Positions 9,401-24,400 of a DNA stretch of 64,000 nt are shown piece by piece (within the stretch, counting starts at the first letter, position 1; every line of letters starts with the position of its first letter). The translations under genes were made by a program, and so were the position numbers. The notes below the pieces were generated by a model. That model was not told the origin of the DNA. It was given only the letters and a program-made list of their open reading frames with translations, and did not search any database. The stretch lies in assembly GCF_900103985.1 (NCBI RefSeq), contig NZ_FNIE01000012.1:124001-188000 (forward strand), read 5' to 3'. Source of the stretch: Actinacidiphila guanduensis. Lineage in GTDB: Bacteria > Actinomycetota > Actinomycetes > Streptomycetales > Streptomycetaceae.

Positions 9401-12400
9401 ATCCTCACCGATCTGGGATCCGCCAACTGGGTCCAGCGCATCAACGGGCGGCCTCCTCTTCCCGGTACCCGCCGTTCCAGTGGCCGCCGGGTCAACTGCG
9501 TCGAGGTGTCCCGTACCTTCGTCGCGACCTGGCACGGCCGGCCGACGGTCGCCGCTGCGGTCCTGCATCCGGACGACCCGGAGAGCCGGAGCACCGGGAA
9601 CGACCGGACGGCGCAGTGGCTGAACGCGCGGTGGCGGACGCACAACACGGCGAGCGCGGCGGGGGTTTACCAGGCCGTGGCGAACCGGTTGCTGGGGAGG
9701 GGTCACGGCTCATCCGCGATCATCGCGTTCCGACAGCTGAACGGGAATCCGCACGAGTACAACGCGGTCAACTACCAGGGCCAGATTTTCTGGATCGACG
9801 CACAGGTCGGACGGGTCAGCGAGCGGCCCCTCTACGACGGCGACCTCTTCATGACGATCGAGCTGGACCCGTACCTTCAGCAGATCGACCCGCCGCCCAA
9901 CTACGCGCAGTTGGCCGCTGCGGCCGCGGCGCGGTATGCCCTGGGGCCGTATGCCGCGCCGCCGACGGGGCAGGGCAGCCGACTGCTGTCGCGTGGAGGG
10001 CCGCAAACCTCTTCCAGCCAGGCGGCCGGCGTCGAACTGTCGCCGGAGGCAGTGGAGTTCATCGCGAGTCGGCTTCGCGTACCCGATGAGGTGGAGCAGC
10101 CGGCCAGCGCCCGTACCGAGGTGAGTCGGCTGCTCGGTCCGATGCTGCGGGACCCCGCGACGGTGGGTCGGTTGAGCAGCAGTGGTGTGCGGGTGGTGGT
10201 TGTGCCGCGTGGTCTGCGTGTCACGGACCTGCCGGAGTTCGCGGGCCTTCAGGGCCTCACCGCGCATTCCGAGAGCGGTGGTGACCGGCCCGTCAGCGAG
10301 CTGCGCGGGCTGACCACCCATCCTGGTCAGGGGGCCCTGGTCGCCATCCCCGAGGAGAACCTCGTCGGTGAGACGGCAGGTGTCGGCCTTCCCGGCGGGC
10401 ATTATCCGGACGGGTATTCCGTGGCGACGCACGAGTTTGCGCACGTGATCCACGCGTGGGGTCTGACCGATGAGCAGCGGGCCCTCGTGCAGTCCGTGTA
10501 CGACGCCAAGTACGCCGGCGGGTGGGACGTGCAGTGGCCTGACGGCACGCGCACACCCACCGCCGACAACTATTCCTCGCGTGGTCCTGTGGAGTTCTTC
10601 ACCCAGGCCGTCAACGCCTATCTCGGCACCAACGCCGGTCGCGACCCGTACACCGGCCAGGAGCGCAATAACGGGGCGGACCGGTTGCGGGAGACCGAAC
10701 CCGCCGAGCTCATCGGTCTTCTCGCCACACTCTTCGGGCCCGCGCCGATCCCCCTGCGGGCCAACCCGGTCGCCACCCCTGGGCTGAGTCAGGACGCGCT
10801 GGATGCCTACCGCGACTTCGCCCACCTCACCGACACCCAGGCCGCCGCCGAACCCCCGCAGCCGCAGGTCCCCGAACCGGCCGTCACCGTGCCGGGCGGA
10901 CGGGAGGCCGGGCCGGTCACCGAGCCGGGTGAGCCGTCCTCCGTGTCCTCGTACGCGCGGGGCGCGGGCGACGTGCAGGCGCTGGGCGACCTGGAGGTGG
11001 TGAAGGTCGGGCGCCCGGTGGACGCGGCGGCCCAGGCGCGGGCGGCGGTCGAGGCGTTCGGGTGGGCGCCGGTCAGCGGCCCGGAACAGGGCGCGCCGGC
11101 TGAGGCGGCCGGGCCGACCTGGCTGTCCCAGGGGCTGAAGGACGACCTGGTCCGCGAGGTGACGCTCGCGCTGGAGTCCACCGACGAGCGCGCGTGGGGC
11201 AGCTATCTGCGGTCCGGCATCACCGTGGGGGACACCACGACCGTGGCCCGGGTGCGGTTCGAGCCGGCGGGCGCCGCCGAACTGCCGGGCACGGCGACGG
11301 AGCCCGTGCCGTCGACGTACAGGGACACCTCGTCCGGGGAGAGCGCGTCGCGGGTCGACGTGGCGCACGGTCTGCGGATCGTGCTCTCCGCGCGGACCGG
11401 CGACGGCCGTACGGTCGTCGCGAGCCGGCCGGTGAACGGGAAGACGGTCCAGGCGCGGTACCAGAAGGCATTCGCGCAGGATCCGGTACGCCCCGAGGCC
11501 ACGGTCGCGGTCCGCGACCCGGCGGCAGCGCGGTCTGTCCCGGCGCGGCGCGTTGCGGAGCAGGTGCGGACTCAGCCGGCGCCCTCCGGCCCCACCTACC
11601 GGAACACGCCGCGGCCGGCACCCTCCGTGGGGACGGCTCTGGAGCCGATCGCGGAGGAGGAGGCGGCGGAGCAGCAGGCTCCGGCCGTGCCCGCGCCGTC
11701 CGTCCGGAACGTCGGGCAGCCGGCCTCGGACCACGGGGCGACGGCCAACGGGCCGGAAGCCGCCTCGCGGCCGCGGGCCCCCTGGTACACCGAGCACGGA
11801 ATGCTCGGCGACGCGACGGTCACCCACGTCCCCGTATGGACCCAGGAGTCGGCCGACCGGGCGGCGGACACCGTCATGGGCAGGATCGACCTCGACGCGA
11901 GCTTGTCCGAGCCCGAGCGCCGGGCGGTCCGCGCGGCGATCGGCGTCATGCTGAGGGACGGCGGCGACCAGGGCGGCGACCAGGACCGCCCCACCGACCG
12001 GTGGATGGAGCTGCTGCTCAAGGGCATCCTGCTGGACGTCGGCGGAAAGCTGGTGTGGCTGCGGCCGGTACTGGACTCGGTCACCTACCAGGAGCCGGCC
12101 GGCCCGGCGGGCCCCGTTCCGTGGCAGAACCTCGCGCCCGCCGCGGTGGGTTCGGGCCAGCAGTACGAGAAGGCCACGTTCAAGCCTCTGGAAACTGTCC
12201 TGCTGACGGGGTTCAACCTCGCTTCCGCGGCTGCCACCGCGGCCGTGGCGGGCTTGCCGCAGTTCAAGGCCGGCGGGTTCCGGATCGGCCTGACCGGTGT
12301 CAACCGTAAGGCCGTGATCGGGCGGAAGCTGTCCGTCGCCGGCGGCAACGCGTTCACGGCGGGTCTGCGGCTGCGGCTTTTCGTCAACGGCGTCGAGCAG

Positions 12401-15400
12401 CACCCGCGCGACCGAGGGCTGCCGCCGGTCGTCGACCGCGGCGTGCGCCTGGCGATCCCCTCGGACCACTCCACGGCGCGCGAATCGCGCCCAGCGATGG
12501 CCCAGGAGCCGGTCCGGCCGCAGGGCGGTTACGGCTCGCAGCGGCCCCGCAGGGGCGGCGAACTGCTGGGCGCCATCGACCTGACCGGCCCGGTGGCCGA
12601 CCTCCAGCGCAAGCTGATCGAATCAGGACTGAGCGCGGCAGTCGCCAAGGACGTCACCGCACAGGCGCAGTCGGTGCTCAACGAGCGCAATGCCCGGGGC
12701 CGCAGCCCGTGGTGGTTCACCAGCGGCGACCCGGGCCGCAAGATCCGCGTCGGCAAGGATCTTCCCGGCTTCGAGTCCTTCCGCGGACATCCCCGGGTGC
12801 GACTGTCCGTGCGGAGCCTGCAGTTCCTGCACGTGGCGCAGGGCAGCGAGGGCACCGGCGTCATCACCCAGCACGTATCCGGCGGCGATCTCGCAGTCCT
12901 CGCGGGTCGCGGGGGGCGGAGCGCGGCCGACATGCTGTACGGCTACGGCACGGGCGGCCTGGTCGGTCAGGGGTCCGCCCTGATGACGCCCCAGGGAATC
13001 CTGCCGACGGTCATCGGCGCCTTCGGTCTCGAACGCCGCTGGACCCACTCGCTGGCCTCGGTGGCCGAAAGCTACGTCACCCTGGAGGGTGCGCAGGACC
13101 TGGCGCGTTACCGGGCGGACCTGAAGATCGACGTGGAGTGGTCCTCCCGTACCCACAGGGCCCTGGGGACGCTGTCGAGCATCGTGCCCGCCGCCGTAGG
13201 CGTACCGTGGCGCGGCGGCCACGGCGCCGCCGACTTCGAGCGGCGGGTGCTCGGCCACATCGGTTCGCCGTACGTCCAGGCCGTCGTCGAAGGGGACGTC
13301 CAGGCCGCGGCCGAGGCCGAGAGCAGCCAGGGGGCCCAGGCCGGGCCGCAGGTGTGGCCGACGCCCGTGCAGGCACAGCCGCATGTGCGGGCGCTGCTGG
13401 AGACGGCGGGACTGCCGCCCGGCCCCCACCAGGTCACCGTGCGTCCCCCGGACGGTGTCGGCCGGATTCCCGACGCCGCGCACCGCGATCCGCACGAATC
13501 GGTGGCGCTGGCCTCCCGCAAGGGTGTCGGCTTCGCGGTGGCGGTCGCGCTTCCCGGCGCCGAACTGGTCGAGGACTTCCTCCGCGGACGGCTCGCCCTG
13601 CTGACCGGGCGCCGCGGTGGATGGCGGGGCCTGCTGGACCGCATGACCGGTCGCGGTGACCCGCTCAAGGCCCGTTCGGCCGCCGACCAGCAGCTCGCCG
13701 CCAACGTCGGCAGGCCCGCCCTCGAAAGCTCCCTCAGCGGCACGCTGTCGGGGTTCAAGACGGAGGTCACGTACGGGGGGCTTCGCTACGAGATCGGTGT
13801 CCGCGGGCATCTGATGGACCACCTCCAGCAGCTGTCGTACCCGATGGAGGTCAGCAGCCAGGCGGCCGTCGGCGAGACCGTGGCCGGCGTGCGCGAACAC
13901 TTCTGGCGGGTCGCGGTCTCCGTCAGCGGGGGCGTGCGCATCGCCCTGGCCACGCTTCTCCGGCTTCAGCTGGCCGGGTTCCGCCTCACAGGGCGATACG
14001 AGCAGTGGCGTACGACGAGCTTCAGCACCACGGCGAAGTCGCGCCGTGACCTGACGAACACCGGCGGTGTGCACGAGCACGTCTACGACGCCGCGTACGA
14101 GGTGACGCTGCTTCCCCTCGACCGGCCCGGCGCGACCGCCGAACACTGGTGGCTGCACGACGCGGACAATCTGGTCGCCCAGGTAGTGCTGCCCGCGCAG
14201 CATGTTCCCCGCATCCCGCCCACCGACGCGGAGATCCGGCAGGCCGGGACGGCGGTGGTCACATGGGAGCCGCCGACCGGCGGGCGACTGGACCTGAGCG
14301 GTGGAACCGCCGGGCTCTACCCGGCGTTTCTCGTCATGCCCGACCTGGCACGCACCGCGACCCGGCTGTTCTTCCGGATGAACGGAATGCCGGAGGCAGA
14401 CGCCGAGGACTTCGCGAAGCAGCCTCGGGAGATCCTGGACGCGGTCCGTTCCGACCAGCTCACCGACTCCTTCGGCCTGCTCGCCGACACAGGGGGCAAC
14501 GACATCGCGCTGCCCCCGCACGACGGTTGGGAGAACAGCCTCAACCTGCAGCTGACGGCCCTCGCGCCGCGCCGGATCGAGAGTCCTGACGGGGGCACGA
14601 GGATCAACGACGCCCTGACATCCGTTGCCCACCATGCCACCGCGGAACGGTGGGGCGTGAACGCGGGAGCAACTTTCAGCGCGGGCCCCTCGGTCCAGCT
14701 CGCCTCAGGTGGCGCCGCCCCCGCCGTGTGGGCGGGGCCCTCGGGTGTCGCGGGGGTCAGCCGGGAGTGGGCCACCGTACGCGGGCAGGGCGCGGGTGCG
14801 ACCGCGGTCACCGACGCCGCGTACACGGGCCCGCCCGCCACTTTGCGCACCGACCCCGCCTTCAAGGTGACCCTCACCCGGCGCAAGGGGGACCTGGTCG
14901 AGCAGGCGACCGTCCATGTGCTCGTGAAGGATGGGCTGGACATCCAGGTTCCGGAGCGACGGTTGGAGGACATCCTCCCCCCGCAGGGCCGGCAGACCGA
15001 CCCCGCCCCGGTGACGAAGAGTTACCTGGGCGGCCGGGTACCGCTCGCCTCCGTGCACCCGGAGCTGCTGCGCGCGGACGGGGTGTTCGACCGGATCTCC
15101 GAGCGGCTGCGCGCACGGGGTGTCATCCCGGCCCGGCGTTTCAGCGACGGCGAGCAGGCCGAGGCACCCGAGCAAGTCCTGCGGGCCCTGCGCGCTGTCT
15201 ACCGCTCGGAGGCGCTGAAAACCCAGAACGGCCATCTCTTCGACAACGGCTTGTGGACCTGGCTGCCGATCCCCACGCTCGCCGGCTCCACCCGGTACCT
15301 GTACGTGAACGTCAAGGCAGTGCGGCTGGACCCGGCGCATGCCGGCCGGCCGCGCGACGACGTACAACTGACGCTGCGCCAGGAGTCCGCGAGCGAACTC

Positions 15401-18400
15401 CGCCGGGGCGAGGTGCGTGTGCGGCCCGTGGAGACGGGCATCGCCATGGCCGGGTCGGGCGGACTGGCGGGCGAGGTCCCCCAGCAGGGGCACAACGCAG
15501 GCTCCGCCTATCTCGGATACAACGACATACCCGTCCAGGAGCGGCACGCGGTCCACAGGGACGTCACCGTCTACGAGGCCGACGGTGGTGGCCCTTCGGA
15601 GGAGTTCGAGCACCAGGTGCACTTCTCCGTGGAACTCGGCACGGTCCGCGAGATGCCCGAGATCCTCGGACTCCTCGCCCTGCCCATCGACGGTGTCTAC
15701 GCCCTGACCTCGGTGCTGGCCGATCAGCTCGGATTCAAGGAGACGCTGGACGAACTGGCCCACGCCGGCCGGCCGTGGATCTGGCACGACACCGGTGAGG
15801 GGCCCGGCCAGGAGATCAGCGGCGACGTCCGCTTCCTCGTGCCGCGGTTCCTCACCGAGGATGCCCCGTCCCACGCGGACGGCGGGCCGACGGCTCCGGT
15901 GTTCCGGCGCGACTACGGGCACGACCCGCGCTGGAGCGACGCCCGGCCGCCCGCCTCCACGCCCTCCGATGCGCTGCTGAACAACCTCCACCCCTGGGAG
16001 GTCGACGCGGCCCAGGCCGTGAACCGCTGGGCCAAGGTGGCCGCACTGCGGGCGAGCCGGGAGCCTGCCCTCGACCGGGGCGAGCCCTGGCACATCGCCG
16101 GCGCCGACTTCACCACCACCAGCGGTCTCGCCTACGACCGCAGCACGAGCCGTGCCCAGCTCCGGCCGCACATGGCGGAGTTGCTCACACACGAGTACGA
16201 GATCAGTGTCGGCGGACGCAAGGTGCGGGTCGGCTTCGAGCTGTCGGGCGGCACGGTGATCAGCCCGAGAGCGGCCGACGTCAGCCACCGTGCCGGCAGC
16301 CACCGGCAGGACCACACCGAGGAGTCGGCGCTGAGCGGGCACATCATGACCGTGTCCGACCCCTCCGGCGCCGAGCGGGGCGGCACCCCTTGGCAGATCA
16401 CGCCCTCGCAGGCGGAGCCCTCCGGCCCGCCCCGGCCCATCGTATCGGCGGCTCCGAACGACCACCACGGCCAGGACGGCACCCGCCGATTCCGCTACTA
16501 CCGCTTCGACGTCAAGGCGGTGTTCACGCCGCTCCACCGGCCCACACGCCAGCTGCATGTCGACATCCCCGGCGGCCTGACCGCGATGTTCCCGCTCACG
16601 CCCGAGGGGACGCTGAAGGGAGATCTGCTCACGCTCCACCCGGAGATCTTCGCGCCCGCTGGTGAGCAGCGCCGGTCGGAGCGGCCGGGTGGTGAACAGC
16701 CAGGACATGAACAAGCCACGCCGCCGCACCAGTCCGGTGCGGAGCAGGTCCATCCGCGGTCCCCCGCGGCCGAGCAGCAAGGTGAGGGCACGGGCAGGGA
16801 CGCGGTCGCCTGGTCCGAGCCGGAGGCGGCCCGGGAGCCGGCCGAACAGGCCGTCGTCGTCGCGGCGTCTACCTCGGGACCCGCCGGGACAGCGCAGTCC
16901 GGCATGCCCGCCGCCGACGAGGCGCTGGAACGGCCGGCGGATTTCGACGGCCTGGTGGACGCCCAGCAGGCGTACGCCGAACTGAGCGACGCGGTCAGGA
17001 AGTTCGGGTCCCGGCGCGACGGCGTCCGGAGCATGGAATTCATCGAACCGGTGCCGCAGCCCGTCGTGGAGTGGCTGCGACAGCAGGTCTTCCGTGCCGT
17101 GGAGGGGGACAACGAGCCGGACGCGCAGTTCCACGCCGACGTGGAGCAGGTGCTGACGCAGGCGCTGCTGACCGCCGAGTGGTCCCAGCTGTTCACCCGG
17201 TCGGGACTGCCGCTGGCGGTGGCATACCAGGGCGTGCGGTACCCGGTCTCGCTGCGGCTGGCGACCACCGTGGTGGGCGCGGTGGACCCGGGGATGGCGC
17301 TGATGCCCGACGGCGGCCCGCCGGTGACGGTGCAGCGCTGGGCGTTCGGTATCGGGGAATCGGAGGACGACACCGGGGACGGCAGCCTGCGGCCGGGCTC
17401 GGCCGGATACACCCATGACTTCGAGGTCGACCGCGGCAAGCTGCGGCAGATCGCCCTCGGCCCGCGGCTGGGCATCGTCTACAACCAGGCGCGCAACGAG
17501 GTGCGGACGGGGCGCGTCGTGCAGTCCATGTCCATTCTGCGCAGCCGTGAGCGCAGCTTCCCGTACGCGTACGAGATGCACTGGGAGTTCCGGCTGGGGA
17601 ACTCCTATGAGGAGCTGCTGGCGGGCCGCGTGCCCTACGACAACTGGCAGTCGGTGGACGAGTCCGCGCCGGGCCCGTTGACGGTGTGGTTCCCCAAGCA
17701 CCTGTCCGAGCGGGCCGCCCTGCCGCAGCCGGCCGCGGCCGACCCCGACCCGGCGACCGTGCCCGCGCCGGTGGGGCGGCTGCTGGACGAGTTCCCGCTG
17801 CACGGTGTGACCGCCATCCCCGACCACGACCAGCTGTTTGCCGACGTCATGGCCTCCTTCCAGGACCGGCTGGGGAACCTCTCGGACGAGTCGCGGAAGG
17901 CGCTTCGCGAGTTCTTCAAGGAGGGCAACCTGCGGGCCAACGTGCCGTCGGCGTGGGGCGGTTCGGTGCCCTCGCCGCTGCTGTACGACGCGTCGGGCGC
18001 GGTGATCGGCTACCTGAGGCTGGGCCTGGACCTCGAAGACGCCGAAGGCGGCCCGGCCATCACCGGGCCGCCCACGCAGAACGCGGTGATGGAGTCCTAC
18101 GTCCTGCGTTCGGTGCGGATGCAGGGCAGCTCGTCGGTGGTCAACGGTGTCGAGATCAATCTGCCGATCCCCGGCCTCTCGCTCTTCTTCGGCGGCGAGC
18201 CGGACCCGGAGACGGGAGTGGCGGGACGCGGCGGCGGCCTGGCCTTCCAGACCGGGGTCCAGCACCAGTTCGTGCACACGCTGACCGGCGGCGGCAGCGC
18301 GCGGATCGTGCACTCGCTGCGCACCGCCAAGCCGCTCTTCCAGGTCGCCGCTCGGGCGAAGCTGACGGTACGCCTGGTGCGCCCGGCCGGCCAGGAGGCC

Positions 18401-21400
18401 GGCCCCGCGCATGGCACACCGCTGGCCGACCCCGAGCAGCGGTACCCGGTGACCATGAAGGTGCCGTCACTCGCGACGCTCGGACACGCTCCGGGTGAAT
18501 CCGAACGCCGGTATCTGCCGTCCCACCTGCTCCACCTGCGCTCGCTCGGCGTGTCGACCACGCCGTTGGGGGTCAGCGGCACCGAGCCCCTGTTCGCCCG
18601 GCTCGAGGAGTGGCTCCGGGACAACGGATTCCTGCCCCCGCACTCCGCCGTGTCCGAGGCGCTGAACCCCGCGGTGGCGGAGGAGACACAGGTCGCCCGG
18701 CTGCTCAACATGCAGAAGCTGGACGGGATGCGGCAGCGGCTGGCGTTGCGTTCCGCGCTGGACGAGATGATCGAGGGCAGCGCCGACGACACGACGTTCA
18801 CCCTGCCCGCCGCGGCGGGGGGCCGGCGCCTCACCGTGACGATCGGCACGGAGCGCCGGTACACCGGGCCCCGCGCCGACGACGGGGTGGAGCACCAGCA
18901 GGTGCTGCCGGATGCGCAGGACCTCAGTTACACCGGTTCGACGATCAGCGGGGACGAGCAGTTCAGCACCACCCCGTTGGCCGTGAGCGGCGGCGTCACC
19001 GGCTCGGTCACGAACCCGCTCGGCGGTCGCGAGGCCACCCAGCCGCTGAACCAGGTCACCTTCCAGCCCGGGTACCACCGGCAGATCACGACGACCCGGG
19101 GATCAGCTTCCGGCACCGGCCACGAGTACTACACCCTCAGCCCCACCGAGGACGGCACCCAGGCGTTCCGTGTGCCGGTCACCCATCGGATGGAGTTCTC
19201 CTTCAGCCACGGTGACGACCCCGAGCCGGTGACGGCGGAAGGGTCGGTACGGCTGTCGGTGCCGACGTACAGGACGCTGGCCGAGCCGGTCGCCGACGTG
19301 TCCGGCAGGGACTCGCAGCAACCGGCCGTACGCGACCTCACCGAGGAGGACACCACCCGGCTGGCCCGGCCTGGCGACGGGCTCGTCTACCGCGACGGTG
19401 TGCTGCGGCTGCCGGAGACGGCGCTGCTCGACCGGACCGAGGGCGGCAAGGCGCTGAAGAGGGTCGTCCACGACGTGCTGGCCGAGCTGGACGACGAGGC
19501 GGCCGAGATGGAAGGCGCGGCGGAGCGGGAGCCGATGCCGCGGCTGCCCGGCGCCTTCCCGGAGGACGACGCTCCCGATGCCGCGGAGCCCGGTACGGCC
19601 CCCGGCGCGGACTCTGCCGCGGAGCCCGGTGCGGAGCCGGACCTGGAGGCCGAGGTCGGGCCGGACCGGCTGCCGCTCGTCCCGGTGCGGCGGCCCGAGC
19701 CGGCGCACCTGCCGCCGCGGACGGCCGCCGACGCCGAGCCGGAGCCGGGCCGGGCGGAGTTCCCGGCATCCGCCGACGCGCGACCGGAGCGCGCGGCGGA
19801 GCCGGAGCCGGAGCAGGACCGGGAGCAGGATCCGACCCGGACGATGCCCGGCGCCTTCCCGCAGGGCGAGGCATCCGGCGCCACCCACCCCGGCGCGGAG
19901 CCCGAGGGTACCCTCACATGGACGGACGTGGCCCTGACGGCCGGCGTGATCGCCGGGCGCTGGGTGGCCGAGTGGTCAGGAGCCGCTGCGACCTGGCGGT
20001 TCGTGAAGCAGGTGGCGGTGGGCGAGCCCGCCACGCACCCGGAGTCGCCCACGGAGCAGACCCATCGGGCGGGGCTGTCCCCCCAGCACATGGCGGCGAA
20101 CGCGCTGCGCGTCTTCCGGGACTCGTACGTGGTCGAGGGCGGCGGTACGCCCGGGGCGTTGGCCGGAACCGACGTGACGATCGAGGTGCAGGGGTATCTC
20201 ACCGACGTCCACCTCATGCCGCAGCCGCCGAAGATGGACGGCGAACGCTGGCTGCAGTCCACCGGCGCCGCCCGGCTCACCGAATCGGTCAGCTCCGGCC
20301 CCTCGTTCACCGCCACGACGGGCGGCCAGTACGGCACCGCCCGCCGGTCGTTCAACCCGACCGGCATCGGCCGGCACGACAGGTCGGCCGCCAAGAGCTC
20401 GACGGTCAGCGACAACACCGGCGCGTTCCGGGTCACGACCGAGGACACCACGCGCATGCACCGGTTCACCGCGAAGGCGGTCTACGTCGTCAGCGTGCGC
20501 CGTGGCCTGAACAACGTCTTCACCGGCACCCTGCGCCCCGGGCCATACCTGGCCGGCACCCGGGTGGTCGAGGTGCCCGACGCGGTGGAGTTCCTGCTCG
20601 TCGACAACGACCTGCGCAACCACCCCGAACTGCTGGCCATCGGTGACTTCCCGGAGCTGCCCCAGGGCCGGCCCTTCGACCGGATCCTGCCCTCCTGGTA
20701 CGTGGACGGCGGTGGATCCATGGGGGGCGGCGCGGTCACCGAGGTCGAGTTGCAGGGCGGCAGGAAGGCGTTCCACGACGCCGTCGTCGCCGCCGTCGAG
20801 GCGCAGGCGCCCGGTGCCACGCAGCCCGGCCACGCCGGCTACCGGGAGCAGGTGCTGACCCGGATCAACGAGCACACCACCTCGCTCGGTCTGCGTACCC
20901 TGCCCAACGCCGGACCCGAGGGCGTCACCGCGTTCCACTTCGTCCACGGCTCCCTGTTCGGCCCCCAGTTGGTGGAGGTCGCCTTCACCGCCCGGCCCGC
21001 GCCCGGCACCGACCTGAGTGCCCTGCGCGGGCGGATGGTGGACCCCACGTCGGGCACCGACAATGTCTTCGGCCGCTCCAGCGGTGACGGCGCCGCGTTG
21101 CGGGAGCCCGGCGCGACCAGTGTGAGCAGCGGCAGGAGCCGCCGCGACACGCTGGCCTTCCAGCCGGCCGGCCAGGTCCGCGGCAACCAGGCCGTGCCCG
21201 TGCTGAGTGCCTCCCGCAGCCGATCCGTCACCACGACGCAGACCTCCTCCCGCGAGGTGCGCAGCTGGAAACGAACCGGCGACAGCGTCGAGTTCAACGG
21301 TGTGCCGTACATCTACGAGTGGACGGTCACCTCCCGGCCGCTGGACGAGGCGCTGCTGGTGCGGCTGATCGACGCCGGGCTCACGGGCATCGGCAACGGC

Positions 21401-24400
21401 CTGATGTGGACCGGGCGCGTCACCGGCATCCTCGACCTGCTCGGGCCCGCTCTTCCACACCTCCCGAGCCCGCACCGCCACGGCGGCGGCTTCGTACCGG
21501 CCTCCGTCAGCCTGCGGTTCGACGCGGACGAGGCCCCGGTCGCCGACGAGGCCACGGGCGACGGCGGACCGCGCGTCCAGAGGGTCCGGCCGGCCCTGTA
21601 CGACTTCGACCCGACGCTGCGTCCGGGGCAGGCTCCGGACGCGCACGTCCTGCAGATCGACCCGGACCAGGTGCCGCCCGAGGTCCGGCAGTTGCTCGAC
21701 GGGCCGCAGTGGGCGCCGAAGCGGTCGATCCACGTCCTCAGCTTCGGCGGCGCGGAGGGACTCGACCTGGTGGGCCGGGCGCTGCGCGCGGTGGACACCT
21801 CGCTGACACCCCTCATCGGCGCGGGCACCTCCCGGTCGAGCGAGGACATGCTGCTGCGCCTGACCCAGCTCGTCGCCGACAACCGGCTGACCCTGCTGAC
21901 GCCCGCCCAGGTCGCGCCGTTCCTGCGGCGCCCTGGCGGGAAGAACACCTGGGCGAAGATCACGGTGTTCTCGGCGCGCCCGGAGACCACCGGCAAGAAT
22001 GTCGCCATCGACCGCGTCGAACTGTCCGCGGACGGTTTCAGCACCCAGACGGACGGCGGCCTGAGCGTCTCGCTGACCTTCGGGGGCTTCCCGGCCAACA
22101 CCGCCGGGACCGACCGTGGCAACCTCACCGTCCCGCTGGCCGGCGGCAGCAGCAGCCTCGGCGGAGCCTTCGGCACCTCCAGCCAGCGCCGCGAACTGCT
22201 GCGGGTCGGCACCCCCAAGGAGGACGCCGACGGCTCCGGCCTGACCGGCCACCGCGCCCGCGGCGTCGCGGTCCTGGAGGTCCACGGCCCGAACGGCACC
22301 CGCTGGCTCGTCGTCGACCTCCTCTTCCGCACCACGGAACCCCTCCCGCCCCTTCCGGCCGAAGCCGATCCGCCCGCCCCGGCGACGATCGAGGAGGCGG
22401 CGGAAGCGGAGCAGGCCGCCGAGGGCGCCGCCGAGGCCGCTGTCGAGGGGGCCACAGAGGAGGCCGCCGGGGCGGCGGCGGAGCCGGCGGAGGCGGACCG
22501 GCGGCCGCCGAACACGGCCGTGCCGCAGCATGCCCCCGCGCCGTCCCGCCCGCGTCAGCGGCAGGAGGACGCGACCGACGCGATCGAGCCGGCGGAACCC
22601 GTTGCCGTGTACGAGGAGCCGGAGCCGGCGGAACTGCGCGAGGGCCCGGCCTGGGATCCGGCGGTGCTGGATCGGGCCCGGAGTGTGCTGCGCACCCTGC
22701 GGCTCGACCCCGACACGGCGACCCCGGAGCTCGTGGCCTCCTCGCACGACCTGTTGCCGCGCTGGCAGCAGCGCCGTAACCCCCACCACCGCGGTGAGGC
22801 CATCGCGTATCTGATCGCCGCCCTGGCACCGCCCCGGGGCCGCGGCGGCGCGCCCTCCGCCCAGCAGGCGTCCGCCCACCTGGGCCCCGCCTCGCAGGCG
22901 GCGCAGCCGGGCCCGTCGTCGTTGCCGCCCGCGGTGACCGGCCAGTCGCGGCAGGCCAAGGCGTTGTTCCCGAGCCTGTACTTCGGGGAGGACGAGGAAG
23001 ACCGGGAGGACTGGGTCGAGGCGGCGTTGCGGTACGAAAGGCGGGTCGGGCTCTCGATGGCGGGTTCCACGGACCTGCTGCACGCCGCGCAGGCCACCCT
23101 CCACGCGCTCGTCAAGCAGGTGGCCGCGCTGGTCCCGCAGGGTGAGGAGCCGCGGGAGTTCTTCCCGCAGGACGGCCGTTCCTTGGATCAACTGCGCGAT
23201 GACCTGCGTGCGCTGCTGGTGACGGATGAGAAGGGCGGCAAGAAGCTGCCCTCGTTGACCGCCGTGATGGACGCGGTCGAGCGAGGTGCGGAGTTCTACG
23301 CCGATCGGAACAATCTGGAGGTGGTGCCCCTGCACCCGGAGTTGACCCGGGAACTGCACGAACTGGGCTATCCCGTCGCCGAGAACCTGTCGGCGGCGAA
23401 GGCGGCACGCCTGGCGGAATTCGAAAGACTGCTGCTGGTTCACGGGCGTATCAAGGTGGCAAGCCTCGGCGCGCGAACCGGCGACTTCAGCGGTCAGGAC
23501 ACCTACGCGGTCGTGTTCCGCAACGCCGCGATCGCTTCGAAACTGTTGCAGGGACAGCAGGGTCAGCCCGGTGATCGGGCCGACGTACCCACACTCGTGG
23601 AATGGCTCGGCGCGGCGCAGCGGGCCGGTGTGGTCGACACCGACATGGCCGCGCCGCCACGGCGGATGGAGCCGGACGTGAGCACGGCCGGCTCAGTGGA
23701 GGCCGATGCCGCGGAATTCTACGGTCTGGTGCCGTTCCTCTTCGATTCCGAGAGCCGTCACCTGCAGCGGATCCGTCTCCCGCACGAGACCGGATACGAG
23801 GCGTGGACGGAAGACCTGCTGAACCCCGACCTCGTCGGTTCGGAGGTGGACCTGGACACCCTGCGGCGGGATCTCGCATCCGATGCCACGTCCATTGCCG
23901 TGGGTTCGCGGGAGGACAGGGACCTGTGGCAGCAGCGCCGTGGGGTCTTCATCGAATGGATGCAGGAACACCGCCGCCGCTACCGCGACGCTCCCTTTGC
24001 CGGTCACCTGGCTGCTCTCCAGCTGCTGGGCGGTGCCGACGCGGTGCTGATGGATCCGGCGGTGACGGAGGTTCCCCCCACCGAGGGCCGGGCGGAGCTG
24101 GAACGGCGGATTCTGTCGCTGCTCGAGGGGCTGGACCAGGGTGCGCCGGTGGCGGAACTGCCCTACGTGATGCTCCGCGATCGACGGGTGGGTCAGCTCG
24201 TCGAGAGTGCCCAGCCGCATACACAGAATCGGCCGGCGCAGCTGGCGCATGAGCTGGCCACCGACGATCTGGTGGCCGAGTTGGCGCAGCACGCGGAGAT
24301 GGCGCGTCGGGCGCTGCTGACCCTGCCCGAGGCGGAGGGAGGAGTGTGGTGGGTCGCGCAGGCGTCGGCCGGCCTCGTGCCCTCGTCCGAGCCGGTGCGC

